Assembly: GCA_030640215.1 (NCBI GenBank)
Contig: DAOWJU010000290.1
Span: 1 to 15,974, forward strand
Source: Desulfuromonadales bacterium
GTDB taxonomy: Bacteria; Desulfobacterota; Desulfuromonadia; Desulfuromonadales; BM103
Length of the DNA stretch: 15,974 bases
Direction: 5' to 3'
Position 1 is the first letter of the stretch, and the number at the start of each line of letters is the position of its first letter. The notes beneath the pieces were generated by a model. That model had not been told where the DNA came from. It ran no database searches and was given only the letters and a program-made list of their open reading frames with translations. Positions 8,087-15,974 of the stretch are shown here, one piece after another. Both the position numbers and the translations under genes were made by a program.

Positions 8087-8115
8087 TGCATATCAAGTCA
8101 ACTCTTTGCGGTCAA
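8087..8115 (-). promoter_or_regulatory. Candidate promoter for the FKBP gene
   Basis: On the minus strand TTGACC (8115-8110) is followed after 17 bases by TATGCA (8092-8087). This is a good -35 with a weak -10, about 70 bases upstream of the FKBP start. A second -35-like TTGACT at 8101-8096 overlaps it. This is pattern-based inference only. Confidence 0.3.
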
Positions 8116-8127
8116 TCATTTATTGAC
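8111..8127. promoter_or_regulatory. Inverted repeat GTCAAT-N5-ATTGAC in the divergent gap
   Basis: Perfect 6-base arms GTCAAT (8111-8116) and ATTGAC (8122-8127) flank CATTT. The left arm overlaps the candidate minus-strand -35 box of the FKBP gene. A further GTCAA half-site is nearby at 8097-8101. The geometry suits a dimeric regulator, but no factor can be named and short repeats of this size occur by chance. Confidence 0.3.
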
Positions 8128-8146
8128 TAACTTACCCCCGGTTCTC

Positions 8147-8175
8147 TTGCCATTTTACAGGCTTCATGCTAGCTT
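8147..8175 (+). promoter_or_regulatory. Candidate promoter of the trp operon
   Basis: TTGCCA (8147-8152) matches 5 of 6 bases of a -35 box. After exactly 17 bases comes TAGCTT (8170-8175), a weak -10 that is extended by an upstream TG (8167-8168). A start near 8182 would leave an untranslated leader of only about 23 bases, holding the trpE ribosome binding site AAGGA (8194-8198). There would be no room for a leader peptide and attenuator. Pattern-based inference. Confidence 0.4.
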
Positions 8176-8204
8176 GACCCGGTTAATCTTATTAAGGAAA
8201 TGGC

Positions 8205-9686
8205 ATGTATTCCCCCTCTCGTGAAGAGTTCCAAAATCTAACCCGTCAAGGTAACTTGATCCCTGTCTATCGGGAAATTCTTGCAGATATGGAAACCCCG
8301 GTTTCGGCATTCTGTAAGATCGATGACCGGAAAAGTGCTTTCTTGCTTGAAAGTATTGTCGGTGGTGAGAAGTGGGCACGTTATTCCTTTCTCGGGGTTG
8401 GCTCAGGACGCGCATTCAGATGTCGCGGTGAGCAGTTTGAAATCCTCGAAAATGGTGAGCCGGTTAAGTCTGGTGAGACGTCCAATCCCCTCACTGAATT
8501 GAAGGAATTTCTCTCTCCTTACCAGCCGGTCTCTCTGCCTGAATTGCCGCGATTTTTTGGTGGCGCGGTTGGCTATCTCGGCTATGACATGGTTCGTCAT
8601 ATCGAAGAGCTTCCCGATCTTAATGAGGCAGAAATCGGTGCTTACGACAGCTGGTTCCTGATTACGGAAACGCTGCTGATCTTCGATAATATGCAACAGA
8701 AGATCAAGGTCTTGAGTAATGTTCATTTACGTGAAGGCGATGACCCTGAGGAATTGTACGACGCAGCGGTTAAACGCATCGACGCTATGGTTGCAAAGCT
8801 GCGCAAACCGTTACCGGAGCGCTCAGCCAAAACGGAAGCAGTAACGACTGCGGAGCTGGAATCCAATTTCACTCGCTCTGATTTTGAAGCGGCGGTTGAA
8901 CGATGCAAGGATTACGTTCGTTCCGGTGATGTCATTCAGGTGGTCCTCTCGCAAAGATTCTCCGGTGACCTCGACGCCGATCCATTTGATGTTTACCGGG
9001 CCTTGCGGACCATCAACCCGTCACCTTATATGTTCTCCCTGCAGTTCAATGAGACCCGTGTTATTGGCTCATCTCCTGAAGTCCTCGTGCGCAAAGAAGG
9101 CGATCATGTTGAGGTTCGTCCGATTGCCGGAACCCGACCGCGTGGCGAGACCGTCGAGGATGATAAGCGCTTCGAGGAAGAACTGCTAGCTGATCCCAAA
9201 GAACTTGCTGAACACATCATGCTGGTCGACCTCGGTCGCAATGACCTTGGCCGGGTCTGTGCTACCGGCTCTGTTCAGGTCGATGAATTGATGGTGGTTG
9301 AGCGTTACTCGCATGTTATGCACATTGTCTCCAACGTCAGCGGCAAATTATTGCCAGGGCATGATGCGCTTGATGTCTTTTCGGCAACTTTTCCAGCAGG
9401 GACCTTGAGCGGCGCACCGAAAATCCGCGCTATGGAAATTATTGAAGAGCTTGAGCCGGTGCGCCGTGAAATCTATGGCGGGGCTGTCGGTTATATCTCT
9501 TTTGACGGCAATATGGACCTGGCGATCGCGATCAGAACTCTGGTTGCCCATCAGAATCGAATTCACCTTCAGGCCGGTGCTGGCATTGTCGCTGATTCTG
9601 ATCCAGCTGCCGAGTATGAGGAAACCGTTAATAAGGCAATGGGTGTCAAAATGGCAATAGAACTCGCGCGTCAAGGGCTGGATTGA
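8205..9686 (+). CDS. trpE: Anthranilate synthase component I
   Basis: TrpE uses chorismate and ammonia, delivered by TrpG, to make anthranilate, the first committed step of tryptophan synthesis. The protein is 493 residues. The N-terminal domain has the LLES element (47-50) within a region that in characterised TrpE proteins forms the tryptophan feedback site, followed by KWARYSFLG. The catalytic chorismate-binding domain occupies about residues 220-490. It includes [12 protein letters not shown] (from about 287), [11 protein letters not shown] (about 304-314), [13 protein letters not shown] (about 340-352), [20 protein letters not shown] (from about 398) and [23 protein letters not shown] 8205 follows AAGGA (8194-8198). 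It is the first gene of the operon and is followed after one base by trpG. The presence of LLES suggests feedback inhibition by tryptophan. A PabB identity is less likely given the trp neighbours. Confidence 0.97.
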   Translation: MYSPSREEFQNLTRQGNLIPVYREILADMETPVSAFCKIDDRKSAFLLESIVGGEKWARYSFLGVGSGRAFRCRGEQFEILENGEPVKSGETSNPLTELKEFLSPYQPVSLPELPRFFGGAVGYLGYDMVRHIEELPDLNEAEIGAYDSWFLITETLLIFDNMQQKIKVLSNVHLREGDDPEELYDAAVKRIDAMVAKLRKPLPERSAKTEAVTTAELESNFTRSDFEAAVERCKDYVRSGDVIQVVLSQRFSGDLDADPFDVYRALRTINPSPYMFSLQFNETRVIGSSPEVLVRKEGDHVEVRPIAGTRPRGETVEDDKRFEEELLADPKELAEHIMLVDLGRNDLGRVCATGSVQVDELMVVERYSHVMHIVSNVSGKLLPGHDALDVFSATFPAGTLSGAPKIRAMEIIEELEPVRREIYGGAVGYISFDGNMDLAIAIRTLVAHQNRIHLQAGAGIVADSDPAAEYEETVNKAMGVKMAIELARQGLD

Positions 9687-9687
9687 T

Positions 9688-10257
9688 ATGCTGTTGATGA
9701 TCGATAATTACGACTCGTTTACATTCAATATTGTGCAGTATCTGCGCGAATTGGGTGAAGAGGTCGTGGTGTACCGTAACGACAAGATTACCCTGACGAA
9801 GATCGAAGAGCTTGCTCCGCAGCGCCTGGTTATCTCTCCTGGTCCGTGCACTCCGAATGAAGCGGGTATCTCCGTGACGGCTATCAAGCATTTTGCCGGG
9901 AAACTGCCGATCCTTGGCGTTTGCCTCGGGCATCAATCAATCGGGCAGGCTTATGGAGGCCGGATTGTGCGTGCCGAACGTTTGATGCACGGTAAGACCA
10001 GTCCGATTTTTCATGATGGCCGTGAGCTCTATGCCGGTCTGCCTGATCCTTTCGATGCGACCCGCTACCATTCCCTGCTGGTCGAACGGGATTCTCTGCC
10101 GGAATGTCTTGAGATCACTGCATGGACCGAGGAAGGTGAGATTATGGGTATGCGGCATCGTGAGTTGCCGGTCTGGGGAATGCAGTTTCATCCCGAGTCG
10201 ATTCTGACCGTGACCGGCATGGATATGCTGAAGAACTTTCTGGAAATGACATCTTAA
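9688..10257 (+). CDS. trpG: Anthranilate synthase component II (glutamine amidotransferase)
   Basis: Class I glutamine amidotransferase subunit that releases ammonia from glutamine and channels it to TrpE. The 189-residue protein begins [20 protein letters not shown], the family signature. It has the oxyanion region [13 protein letters not shown] (48-60), the nucleophile C79 in GVCLGHQ, and the H168/E170 pair in QFHPES. It stands alone and is not fused to TrpD or TrpE. The ATG lies one base after the trpE stop, so translation is probably coupled and gives equal amounts of both subunits. Such proteins can also serve PabB in folate synthesis; whether this one is shared cannot be told from the window. 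Confidence 0.97.
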   Translation: MLLMIDNYDSFTFNIVQYLRELGEEVVVYRNDKITLTKIEELAPQRLVISPGPCTPNEAGISVTAIKHFAGKLPILGVCLGHQSIGQAYGGRIVRAERLMHGKTSPIFHDGRELYAGLPDPFDATRYHSLLVERDSLPECLEITAWTEEGEIMGMRHRELPVWGMQFHPESILTVTGMDMLKNFLEMTS

Positions 10258-10303
10258 CCGGAACGAGAAAGCTACAAGGCACAACTTGTCCGTGGAGGGC
10301 AAA

Positions 10304-11353
10304 ATGATTAAGGCAGCAATTAGCAAGATTGTTCTTCATCAGGATCTGGCCGAAGGTGAGATGATTGAGGTGATGAACCAGGTTATGGGTGGCGAGGCAA
10401 CTCCGGCCCAGGTTGGAGCATTTATCACCGCTCTGCGTATGAAGGGCGAGACCATAGAAGAAATTACCGGTGCTGCCAGAGTTATGCGTGATCATGCTAC
10501 GCCTATTCACGTGGGCAAGGCGCTTGATATCGATCGTGAAGAGATTAATCTTGATCAAGAAACAATTCTGGATACCTGTGGCACGGGTGGTAGTGGCACA
10601 AAAAGCTTTAATATCTCCACCACCGTTGCTTTCGTCGTCTCTGCCTGTGGCGTCAAGGTCGCTAAACACGGCAATCGCAGTATCTCATCAGCGTGTGGTA
10701 GTGCTGATGTCCTGGAAGCGCTAGGTGTCAATTTGAATGTGACTCCGCAGCAGGTTGAGTCTTGCATCAAAGAGGTCGGTGTTGGTTTCCTCTTTGCTCC
10801 TGCCCTGCACGGTGCCATGAAGCATGCGATTGGCCCACGTCGGGAAATCGGCATTCGTACAATTTTTAATATTCTCGGACCGTTGACTAACCCCGCCGGA
10901 GCTGATCGACAGGTGCTTGGAGTCTATGATGAGGGTCTGGTTGAACTTCTGGCCAGAGTTCTGGTCAAGCTCGGCTGTCGGCGTGGTTTTGTCGTCCATG
11001 GCATGGATGGTATGGATGAGGTGACCCTGACCGGACCGACGCGTATTGGTGAGATTCGTGATGGAGCAGTGACCCTCTCGACGATTGAACCGGAAGATTT
11101 TGGTTTGCGTCGCTGTGCCCTGGCTGATCTCCAGGGTGGTGATGCCAACGTGAATGCTGCGATTGTCAGAGATGTCCTGGGTGGCAACCCTGGCCCGAAA
11201 CGGGAGGTTGTCTTGTTGAATGCAGCCTATGCTCTGGTTGCCGTTGGCCTGTCTAGAGATGTCGAAGCCGGTCTCGTAAGAGCGCGTGGTGTGGTTGATG
11301 ACGGCCTGGCCATGGCCAAGTTAGATGGTCTGGTTGCACTGACGAATGCTTGA
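10304..11353 (+). CDS. trpD: Anthranilate phosphoribosyltransferase
   Basis: Transfers the phosphoribosyl group of PRPP to anthranilate, the second step to tryptophan. The start ATG 10304 is favoured because GGAGG (10293-10297) lies 6 bases before it; an in-frame TTG at 10286 has no such site. This gives 349 residues. PRPP and substrate-binding motifs are all present: DTCGTGGSG (90-98), NIST (103-106), [20 protein letters not shown] (121-140), GVGFLFAP (159-166), [13 protein letters not shown] (177-189) and GPLTNPA (192-198). The acidic metal-binding pair appears in the DEVTLTGPT stretch. It is an unfused enzyme, 46 bases after trpG. All expected residues are present. Confidence 0.97.
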   Translation: MIKAAISKIVLHQDLAEGEMIEVMNQVMGGEATPAQVGAFITALRMKGETIEEITGAARVMRDHATPIHVGKALDIDREEINLDQETILDTCGTGGSGTKSFNISTTVAFVVSACGVKVAKHGNRSISSACGSADVLEALGVNLNVTPQQVESCIKEVGVGFLFAPALHGAMKHAIGPRREIGIRTIFNILGPLTNPAGADRQVLGVYDEGLVELLARVLVKLGCRRGFVVHGMDGMDEVTLTGPTRIGEIRDGAVTLSTIEPEDFGLRRCALADLQGGDANVNAAIVRDVLGGNPGPKREVVLLNAAYALVAVGLSRDVEAGLVRARGVVDDGLAMAKLDGLVALTNA

Positions 11354-11397
11354 ACTGATGACTCTCTCCATTATCGTCCCTGAACGGTCAAGGTCCT

Positions 11398-12189
11398 ATG
11401 ATTCTCGATAAGATTGCCGAACATAAGCATCAGGAAGTCATTCTGGCCAAGAGCCGCCGCTCGCTCGCGTCCTTGCAGAGTGGTGTTGACGAGCTTGAAG
11501 ATCAGCCAAGAGGCTTTTTGCGGGCTTTGTATGCAACCGTCGATTCGGACTGGACGGCTGTGATCGCAGAAGTAAAAAAAGGCTCTCCCAGCAAAGGTGT
11601 GATTCGTGAGGACTTTGATCCCCTGGCAATCGCAGAAACCTACCAGGATAACGGTGCCACCTGCCTGTCGGTGTTGACTGACGAACATTTTTTCATGGGG
11701 CACCTGAGCTATCTCGGCAAGATCAGGGAAGTTGTCAACCTGCCGTTGTTACGCAAAGATTTTATCTGTGATCCTTACCAGATTTACGAAGCACGGGTTG
11801 CCGGTGCCGATGCCATATTGTTGATTGCTGCCATGCTTGATGCCGGAGAGTTGGCAGAGTACAATGCGTTGGCTAACGAACTCCATCTCGATGTACTATT
11901 AGAAGTTCACGACGAATCGGAACTGGAGTTAGCGCTGACAACCGGCTGCGAGCTGATCGGCATCAACAATCGCAACCTGCAGACCTTTGCAACCGACCTG
12001 GCGACAACGGAACGATTGTTACCTTTGATTCCTGACAGCCATTTTGTCGTTGCCGAAAGTGGTATCGCCTGTCGCGCTGATGTCTTGCGTTTGCAACGGG
12101 CCGGAGCCAAAGGCTTCCTGGTTGGCGAGTCGTTGATGCGTGAAGCTGATATCGGCGCCAAACTGCGCGAGTTGCAGGGCAACAATTAA
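11398..12189 (+). CDS. trpC: Indole-3-glycerol phosphate synthase
   Basis: Closes the indole ring by decarboxylating CdRP to indole-3-glycerol phosphate. The 263-residue TIM-barrel protein has the expected catalytic positions: E58 and K60 in IAEVKKGSPSKG, K120 in LLRKDFICDPYQIYEA, E169 in LLEVHDE, N190 in GINNRNL, and E220-S221 in VAESGI. The phosphate-binding end is GFLVGESLM. It is a single-function protein; the isomerase is encoded separately by trpF, unlike the TrpC-TrpF fusion of E. coli. ATG 11398 follows AAGG (11390-11393) at a short 4-base spacing. It sits 44 bases after trpD and 47 bases before trpB2. Confidence 0.97.
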   Translation: MILDKIAEHKHQEVILAKSRRSLASLQSGVDELEDQPRGFLRALYATVDSDWTAVIAEVKKGSPSKGVIREDFDPLAIAETYQDNGATCLSVLTDEHFFMGHLSYLGKIREVVNLPLLRKDFICDPYQIYEARVAGADAILLIAAMLDAGELAEYNALANELHLDVLLEVHDESELELALTTGCELIGINNRNLQTFATDLATTERLLPLIPDSHFVVAESGIACRADVLRLQRAGAKGFLVGESLMREADIGAKLRELQGNN

Positions 12190-12236
12190 TCTATAAGTCA
12201 CTTTATCCATAACAACTAACGTCAAGGAGATGTCTC

Positions 12237-13589
12237 ATGCAGACCAAGATTCTTCTCAACGAAGATCAGCTTCCCAAACAGTGGTACAACATTATCCCGG
12301 ATATGCCCGGTGAGATGGCGCCAGTCATTCATCCCGGGACTTTACAGCCGGTCACTCCAGACGATCTCCTGCCGCTCTTCCCTATGCCTCTCATCGAACA
12401 GGAAATGTCTCCAGATCGTTGGATCGATATTCCTCAGGAGGTCCTGGAAGTTTTCAAGTTGTGGCGGCCATCACCGATGTTTCGAGCTCATCAGCTGGAA
12501 AAAGCTCTCGGTACGCCAGCGAAAATTTACTACAAGTATGAAGGCGTTTCGCCGGCCGGTTCACATAAGCCGAACACAGCCGTACCACAGGCTTACTACA
12601 ATAAAATTGCTGGTACCAAGCGGATCGCTTCGGAAACCGGTGCCGGGCAGTGGGGTTCCTCTATTGCCATGGCTTGCCAGCACTTTGGCCTCGAATGTAC
12701 GGTTTATATGGTCAAGGTCTCATACGGGCAGAAACCTTACCGTAAAAGCATGATGCGGTTGTGGGGCGCAGAGGTTTTTCCTTCTCCTTCAGATAAGACC
12801 AACGCCGGTCGATCTATTCTTGCGAACGATCCGGACAATCAGGGCTCTCTGGGGATTGCTATCAGTGAAGCTGTCGAAGATGCCGCGACCCACGAAGATA
12901 CCCGCTACTCTCTCGGCAGCGTACTGAATCACGTCTGTATGCATCAGACGATCATTGGTCTCGAAGCCAAAGAGCAGCTCAAAATTGTTGGCGACTATCC
13001 CGATGTTGTCATCGGTTGTCATGGTGGTGGCTCCAATTTTGCTGGTCTTGCTTTCCCCTTTGTTGCCGATAAGGCAAATGGCAAGAATGTCCGTCTGCTG
13101 GCGGTAGAACCTGCCAGTTGCCCGACTCTGACCAAAGGTGTCTACGCTTTTGATTATGGTGATACCGCGAAGATGGCACCAATCTCCCGTATGTATACTC
13201 TCGGTCACGATTTCATGCCGCCTGGTATTCATGCTGGTGGCTTGCGCTATCATGGTGCTTCTCCGCTGGTGTCACAGCTGGTGCATGAAGGGGTTGTTGA
13301 AACCAAAGCGGTGCCGCAGATAGCCTGTTTCGATGCAGCGGTACTGTTCGCTCGTACCGAATCGATTATTCCTGCTCCTGAGTCGTCTCACGCTATTCGT
13401 GGCGCAATCGACGAAGCTCTGTTGGCCAAAGAAGAAGGCAAAGAGAAAACCATTCTCTTCAACCTGTCCGGACATGGCCATGTTGATATGGCGGCGTACG
13501 ATGCTTACTTCAACAATGAGTTGGTGGACTACGAATATCCCGAGGCGGCAATCAAGGAATCGTTGTCGCACTTACCCAAGGTTGATTGA
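12237..13589 (+). CDS. trpB2: Tryptophan synthase beta-like protein, TrpB2 type
   Basis: PLP-dependent enzyme of the TrpB2 (trpEb_2) group, which joins serine and indole without the usual tight partnership with TrpA. At 450 residues it is longer than canonical TrpB (about 400) and has the TrpB2-type N-terminal region, including PEDMPGE-like [15 protein letters not shown] (21-35) and [15 protein letters not shown] (77-91). The PLP lysine is K111 in [10 protein letters not shown], where canonical TrpB has [17 protein letters not shown] (131-140) holds the catalytic glutamate E134, and [11 protein letters not shown] (from about 259) is the phosphate loop. The ATG has AAGGAG (12225-12230) upstream. 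It lies between trpC and trpF, and its TGA overlaps the trpF ATG by one base, so it is an integral operon member. Known roles proposed for TrpB2 include indole salvage; the role here is uncertain because a second trpB follows. Confidence 0.95.
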   Translation: MQTKILLNEDQLPKQWYNIIPDMPGEMAPVIHPGTLQPVTPDDLLPLFPMPLIEQEMSPDRWIDIPQEVLEVFKLWRPSPMFRAHQLEKALGTPAKIYYKYEGVSPAGSHKPNTAVPQAYYNKIAGTKRIASETGAGQWGSSIAMACQHFGLECTVYMVKVSYGQKPYRKSMMRLWGAEVFPSPSDKTNAGRSILANDPDNQGSLGIAISEAVEDAATHEDTRYSLGSVLNHVCMHQTIIGLEAKEQLKIVGDYPDVVIGCHGGGSNFAGLAFPFVADKANGKNVRLLAVEPASCPTLTKGVYAFDYGDTAKMAPISRMYTLGHDFMPPGIHAGGLRYHGASPLVSQLVHEGVVETKAVPQIACFDAAVLFARTESIIPAPESSHAIRGAIDEALLAKEEGKEKTILFNLSGHGHVDMAAYDAYFNNELVDYEYPEAAIKESLSHLPKVD

Positions 13590-14239
13590 TGGCTGGTTAC
13601 GGTGTGCCGCGGGTGAAGATTTGCGGCATCACTAATATAGAGGACGCGCGTCACGCGTCAGAATGCGGTGCGGACGCCCTCGGCTTTGTCTTTTATCCCG
13701 GCAGTTCGCGATTTATCGATCCAGATCGGGCCAGACGGATCATTGCTGAATTGCCGCCACTGGTCTCTACGGTCGGTCTGTTTGTCAATGAACACCCGGC
13801 GCGTATTCGTGAGATGGTGGAGTTTTGCGGATTGAACACGGTACAGTTGCATGGTGATGAAGAGCCTGACCAGTGCTGCTATCCTCCCTGCCGGGTGATC
13901 AAGGCGTTGCGCCTGAAGTCCACCATGGAGAGCAGCCTGTTTGCCTCATACCAGGTCTCTGCCCTGCTCCTTGATGCCTATGTCCCGAATCAGCTTGGTG
14001 GCACAGGTCACTGTTGTGACTGGGAACAGGCCGCAACAATCGCTGCACAGCATCGGGTGATCCTGGCCGGAGGCCTTAATCCCGAAAATGTTGCTGAAGC
14101 AGTACGTCAAGTTCACCCTTATGGCGTTGATGTGTCCAGTGGGATCGAAGTAAAGCCCGGGCAAAAAGATCCGGAAAAGGTAGCGCGGTTTATCCGTATG
14201 GCCAAGGAGGCCCTTTTAAGTGAGTTACCAACAGCCTGA
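13589..14239 (+). CDS. trpF: Phosphoribosylanthranilate isomerase
   Basis: Catalyses the Amadori rearrangement of phosphoribosylanthranilate to CdRP, the substrate of TrpC. With ATG 13589 (overlapping the trpB2 TGA as TGATG) the product is 216 residues. It is a TIM barrel beginning with the signature [12 protein letters not shown] (9-20), where C12 is the general base. [12 protein letters not shown] follows (30-41), then VQLHGDE (85-91), with the general acid D129 in [15 protein letters not shown], and AGGLNPENV and GVDVSSGIE near the C-terminus for phosphate binding. The 3' end overlaps the start of trpB by 20 bases. Although TrpF acts before TrpC, the gene is placed after trpC and trpB2. 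Confidence 0.96.
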   Translation: MAGYGVPRVKICGITNIEDARHASECGADALGFVFYPGSSRFIDPDRARRIIAELPPLVSTVGLFVNEHPARIREMVEFCGLNTVQLHGDEEPDQCCYPPCRVIKALRLKSTMESSLFASYQVSALLLDAYVPNQLGGTGHCCDWEQAATIAAQHRVILAGGLNPENVAEAVRQVHPYGVDVSSGIEVKPGQKDPEKVARFIRMAKEALLSELPTA

Positions 14240-15416
14240 TTCGCGAGGGCATTTCGGCCAGTTTGGCGGCCGTTATGTTGCTGAAACTTTGATGCCAGCC
14301 CTGCTGGAGTTGGAGGAGAGCTATAAACAATGCCAGGCTGATCCCTCATTCCAGTCTGAGTTTGATACGTATCTCAAGGATTACGTCGGTCGTCCGAGTC
14401 CTCTCTATCTTGCCAAAAGGCTCACTGAGCATCTCGGTGGTGCCAAAATATATCTGAAACGTGAAGATCTGAACCATACTGGTGCCCATAAGGTCAATAA
14501 TACGGTAGGCCAGATTCTGTTGGCCCGTCGCATGGGCAAACGCAAGGTGATTGCTGAAACCGGTGCCGGTCAGCACGGTGTCGCGACGGCGACGGTTGCC
14601 GCTCTCTTTGGCCTGGAATGTGATGTTTTCATGGGCACAGAAGATATCAGACGTCAGTCTCTCAATGTTTTTCGCATGAAGCTCCTTGGTGCTCGCGTCC
14701 ACGAGGTGACCAGCGGTACCGCCACGCTCAAGGACGCCATGAACGAAGCCATGCGTTACTGGGTGACCCATGTGCGTGACACCTTTTACGTGATTGGCAC
14801 GGTGGCCGGGCCGCATCCGTACCCGCAGATGGTCCGTGATTTCCAGTCTGTTATCGGTCGTGAGGCTAAAGCACAGATTCTTGACGTCGAGGGGCGTCTG
14901 CCTGATGTGGCTGTGGCCTGCATCGGTGGCGGCTCAAACGCTATGGGCCTTTTTTACCCGTTTATCGATGATACCTCGGTGCGTCTGGTGGGGGTTGAGG
15001 CGGCCGGTCTCGGTGTGCAAACCGATAAACACGCCGCCAGTATTTCAGCCGGTCGGGTCGGTGTTTTACACGGCAACAAAACCTATCTCCTGCAGGATGA
15101 CGATGGTCAGATCCAACATGCCCATTCGATTTCGGCAGGGCTTGATTATCCTGGGGTTGGGCCTGAACACGCGCTTCTCAACGATCTGGGCCGTGCTGAA
15201 TACGTTTCGGTCACCGATGATGAGGCTTTGGCGGCTTTCCGGATGTTAACGGAAATGGAAGGGATCATCCCGGCGCTGGAAAGTGCTCATGCGATTGCTC
15301 ATCTTCTCAAACTTGCCCCGGAGTTGTCTCCGGAAGAAGTCATCCTCGTTTGCCTTTCAGGCCGCGGAGATAAGGACATTCATACCGTTGCTGAAGCAAT
15401 GGGTTTCGAGTTATAA
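14220..15416 (+). CDS. trpB: Tryptophan synthase beta chain (canonical TrpB1)
   Basis: Canonical beta subunit that condenses indole with serine, normally in an alpha2-beta2 complex with TrpA. The 398-residue protein starts [20 protein letters not shown], the standard N-terminus. The PLP lysine is K91 in HTGAHKVNN, the catalytic glutamate E113 in [14 protein letters not shown], the COMM-domain region follows with [20 protein letters not shown], and the phosphate loop is IGGGSNAMG (about 235-243). The C-terminus has CLSGRGDKD and ends VAEAMGFEL. The start is GTG 14220, with AAGGAGG (14204-14210) inside the end of trpF, 9 bases upstream, giving a 20-base gene overlap. Downstream there is no trpA in the 85-base gap or the following helicase gene. 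All residues for activity are intact. Confidence 0.97.
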   Translation: MSYQQPDSRGHFGQFGGRYVAETLMPALLELEESYKQCQADPSFQSEFDTYLKDYVGRPSPLYLAKRLTEHLGGAKIYLKREDLNHTGAHKVNNTVGQILLARRMGKRKVIAETGAGQHGVATATVAALFGLECDVFMGTEDIRRQSLNVFRMKLLGARVHEVTSGTATLKDAMNEAMRYWVTHVRDTFYVIGTVAGPHPYPQMVRDFQSVIGREAKAQILDVEGRLPDVAVACIGGGSNAMGLFYPFIDDTSVRLVGVEAAGLGVQTDKHAASISAGRVGVLHGNKTYLLQDDDGQIQHAHSISAGLDYPGVGPEHALLNDLGRAEYVSVTDDEALAAFRMLTEMEGIIPALESAHAIAHLLKLAPELSPEEVILVCLSGRGDKDIHTVAEAMGFEL

Positions 15417-15429
15417 AATACAGGAACGC

Positions 15430-15450
15430 GGGACGTGGGACGAGGGATGA
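15430..15450 (+). repeat. Heptamer tandem repeat GGGACGT/GGGACGA/GGGATGA
   Basis: Three 7-base units follow one another (15430-15436, 15437-15443, 15444-15450), preceded by AACGC and followed by GAAGGGAATG. They lie in the 85-base gap (15417-15501) between trpB and the helicase. The gap holds no convincing terminator: a weak AGAAG/CTTCT pairing and a small TGCTG-ATCG-CAGCA hairpin (15482-15495) have no T-run. Function unknown. Confidence 0.5.
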
Positions 15451-15501
15451 GAAGGGAATGAGCTCTTCTTGCCCGGGGTCGTGCTGATCGCAGCATACTT
15501 T

Positions 15502-15974
15502 ATGAAATTCACGGAACTAGATCTCCCTGCAGAGCTTATGCAGGGTATTGAACAGGTCGGCTTTGTTGATCTGACACCCGTCCAGGAAGAATCCATTCCC
15601 CTGGCACTGCAAGGGCGTGATGTCGCTGCCCAGGCTCAGACCGGTACCGGCAAAACGGCCGCATTTCTTATCGCGCTCTTTACCCGGTTGCAGAAAAATA
15701 CATCAGCCACGAAACGTGGCCCAAGAGCCCTGATCCTGGCTCCGACCCGTGAACTGGTGGTGCAGATCTGTGCCGATGCCAATGGTCTCGGAGCCCACTG
15801 TCCCTTTAAGGTCCAGCCAATTTTTGGCGGTGTTGATTATGAAAAGCAGCGCAAAGCTCTGCAGGATGGCGTCGATATAATCGTCGCGACCCCCGGTCGT
15901 CTGATCGATTATGCCAAACAGAATGTTTTTACTCTGAAACATGTTGAATCTCTGGTTATCGATGAAGCTGACCG
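15502..15974 (+). CDS. DEAD-box ATP-dependent RNA helicase (5' part, truncated by window)
   Basis: ATP-dependent RNA helicase of the DEAD-box family, of the RhlB/RhlE-like bacterial kind, acting on structured RNA in decay or ribosome assembly. Only the first 157 codons are present. Translating from ATG 15502 gives MKFTELDLPAELMQGIEQVG followed by the Q motif LTPVQEESIP (residues 24-33), Walker A AQTGTGKT (about 44-51), motif Ia LAPTREL (about 79-85), the GG motif (FGGVDYEKQ), motif Ib ATPGRL and motif II DEAD at the very end of the window. The start is chosen by family similarity. There is no recognisable Shine-Dalgarno before it; an in-frame GTG at 15481 would add seven residues and also lacks one. 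The frame is closed upstream by a TGA at 15448. The exact subfamily cannot be set without the C-terminal half. Confidence 0.93.
   Translation, partial: MKFTELDLPAELMQGIEQVGFVDLTPVQEESIPLALQGRDVAAQAQTGTGKTAAFLIALFTRLQKNTSATKRGPRALILAPTRELVVQICADANGLGAHCPFKVQPIFGGVDYEKQRKALQDGVDIIVATPGRLIDYAKQNVFTLKHVESLVIDEAD

Noticed and set aside
8166..8175. CTAG-containing stretch near the trpE -10 region as a TrpR operator
   Set aside because: Apart from CTAG it does not match the known symmetrical TrpR operator of enterobacteria, and TrpR is not expected in this lineage.
10142..10669. 175-codon open frame on the minus strand across the trpG-trpD junction
   Set aside because: Antisense to well-supported trpG and trpD, composition not protein-like, no supporting context.
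12237..15416. trpB2 and trpB as a recent gene duplication
   Set aside because: The two proteins differ in length, N-terminal region and active-site lysine context (GSHKPNTA against GAHKVNN); they belong to two old, separate families.
1..15974. Mobile elements, CRISPR arrays, tRNA or rRNA genes, defence or toxin-antitoxin systems
   Set aside because: None seen. The window is almost fully explained by housekeeping ribosomal and tryptophan genes; no long repeats, integrase or transposase genes are present.

Overview
The window is ordinary, well-conserved chromosome from a Gram-negative anaerobe, probably a deltaproteobacterium of the Desulfuromonadales/Geobacterales type (Desulfobacterota/Desulfuromonadota). 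I infer this from the gene order (secY-adk-map-rpmJ-rpsM-rpsK-rpsD-rpoA-rplQ), the character of the proteins, moderate GC content and strong Shine-Dalgarno sites. No database search was possible, so the taxonomy is an inference. I found no phage, transposon, CRISPR, defence or other exotic system, and no rRNA or tRNA gene.

Positions 1-7496 (+ strand) hold the distal part of the spc/alpha ribosomal super-operon: rplR, rpsE, rpmD, rplO, secY, adk, map, rpmJ, rpsM, rpsK, rpsD, rpoA, rplQ. They supply ribosomal proteins L18, S5, L30, L15, L36, S13, S11, S4 and L17, the Sec channel, adenylate kinase, methionine aminopeptidase and the RNA polymerase alpha subunit. Genes are packed with gaps of 1 to about 70 bases. 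infA, often found between map and rpmJ, is absent; that gap carries a hairpin instead. L17 has a long low-complexity acidic tail. The block ends in a perfect 15-bp hairpin with T-rich flanks, which can also serve the convergent gene downstream.

Positions 7575-8018 (- strand) hold a SlyD/FkpB-like FKBP prolyl isomerase. It is convergent with rplQ and divergent from the trp operon. The 186-base divergent gap (8019-8204) holds candidate promoters in both directions and an inverted repeat GTCAAT-N5-ATTGAC.

Positions 8205-15416 (+ strand) are a tryptophan biosynthesis operon in the order trpE-trpG-trpD-trpC-trpB2-trpF-trpB. It converts chorismate to indole-3-glycerol phosphate, and on to tryptophan through beta-synthase proteins. 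The two notable points are that a TrpB2-type (trpEb_2) gene sits between trpC and trpF beside a canonical trpB, and that trpA does not follow trpB. No leader peptide or attenuator is visible ahead of trpE.

Positions 15502 to the end (+ strand) are the 5' part of a DEAD-box RNA helicase gene, cut off just after its DEAD motif. An 85-base spacer with a short GGGACGW-type heptamer repeat separates it from trpB.
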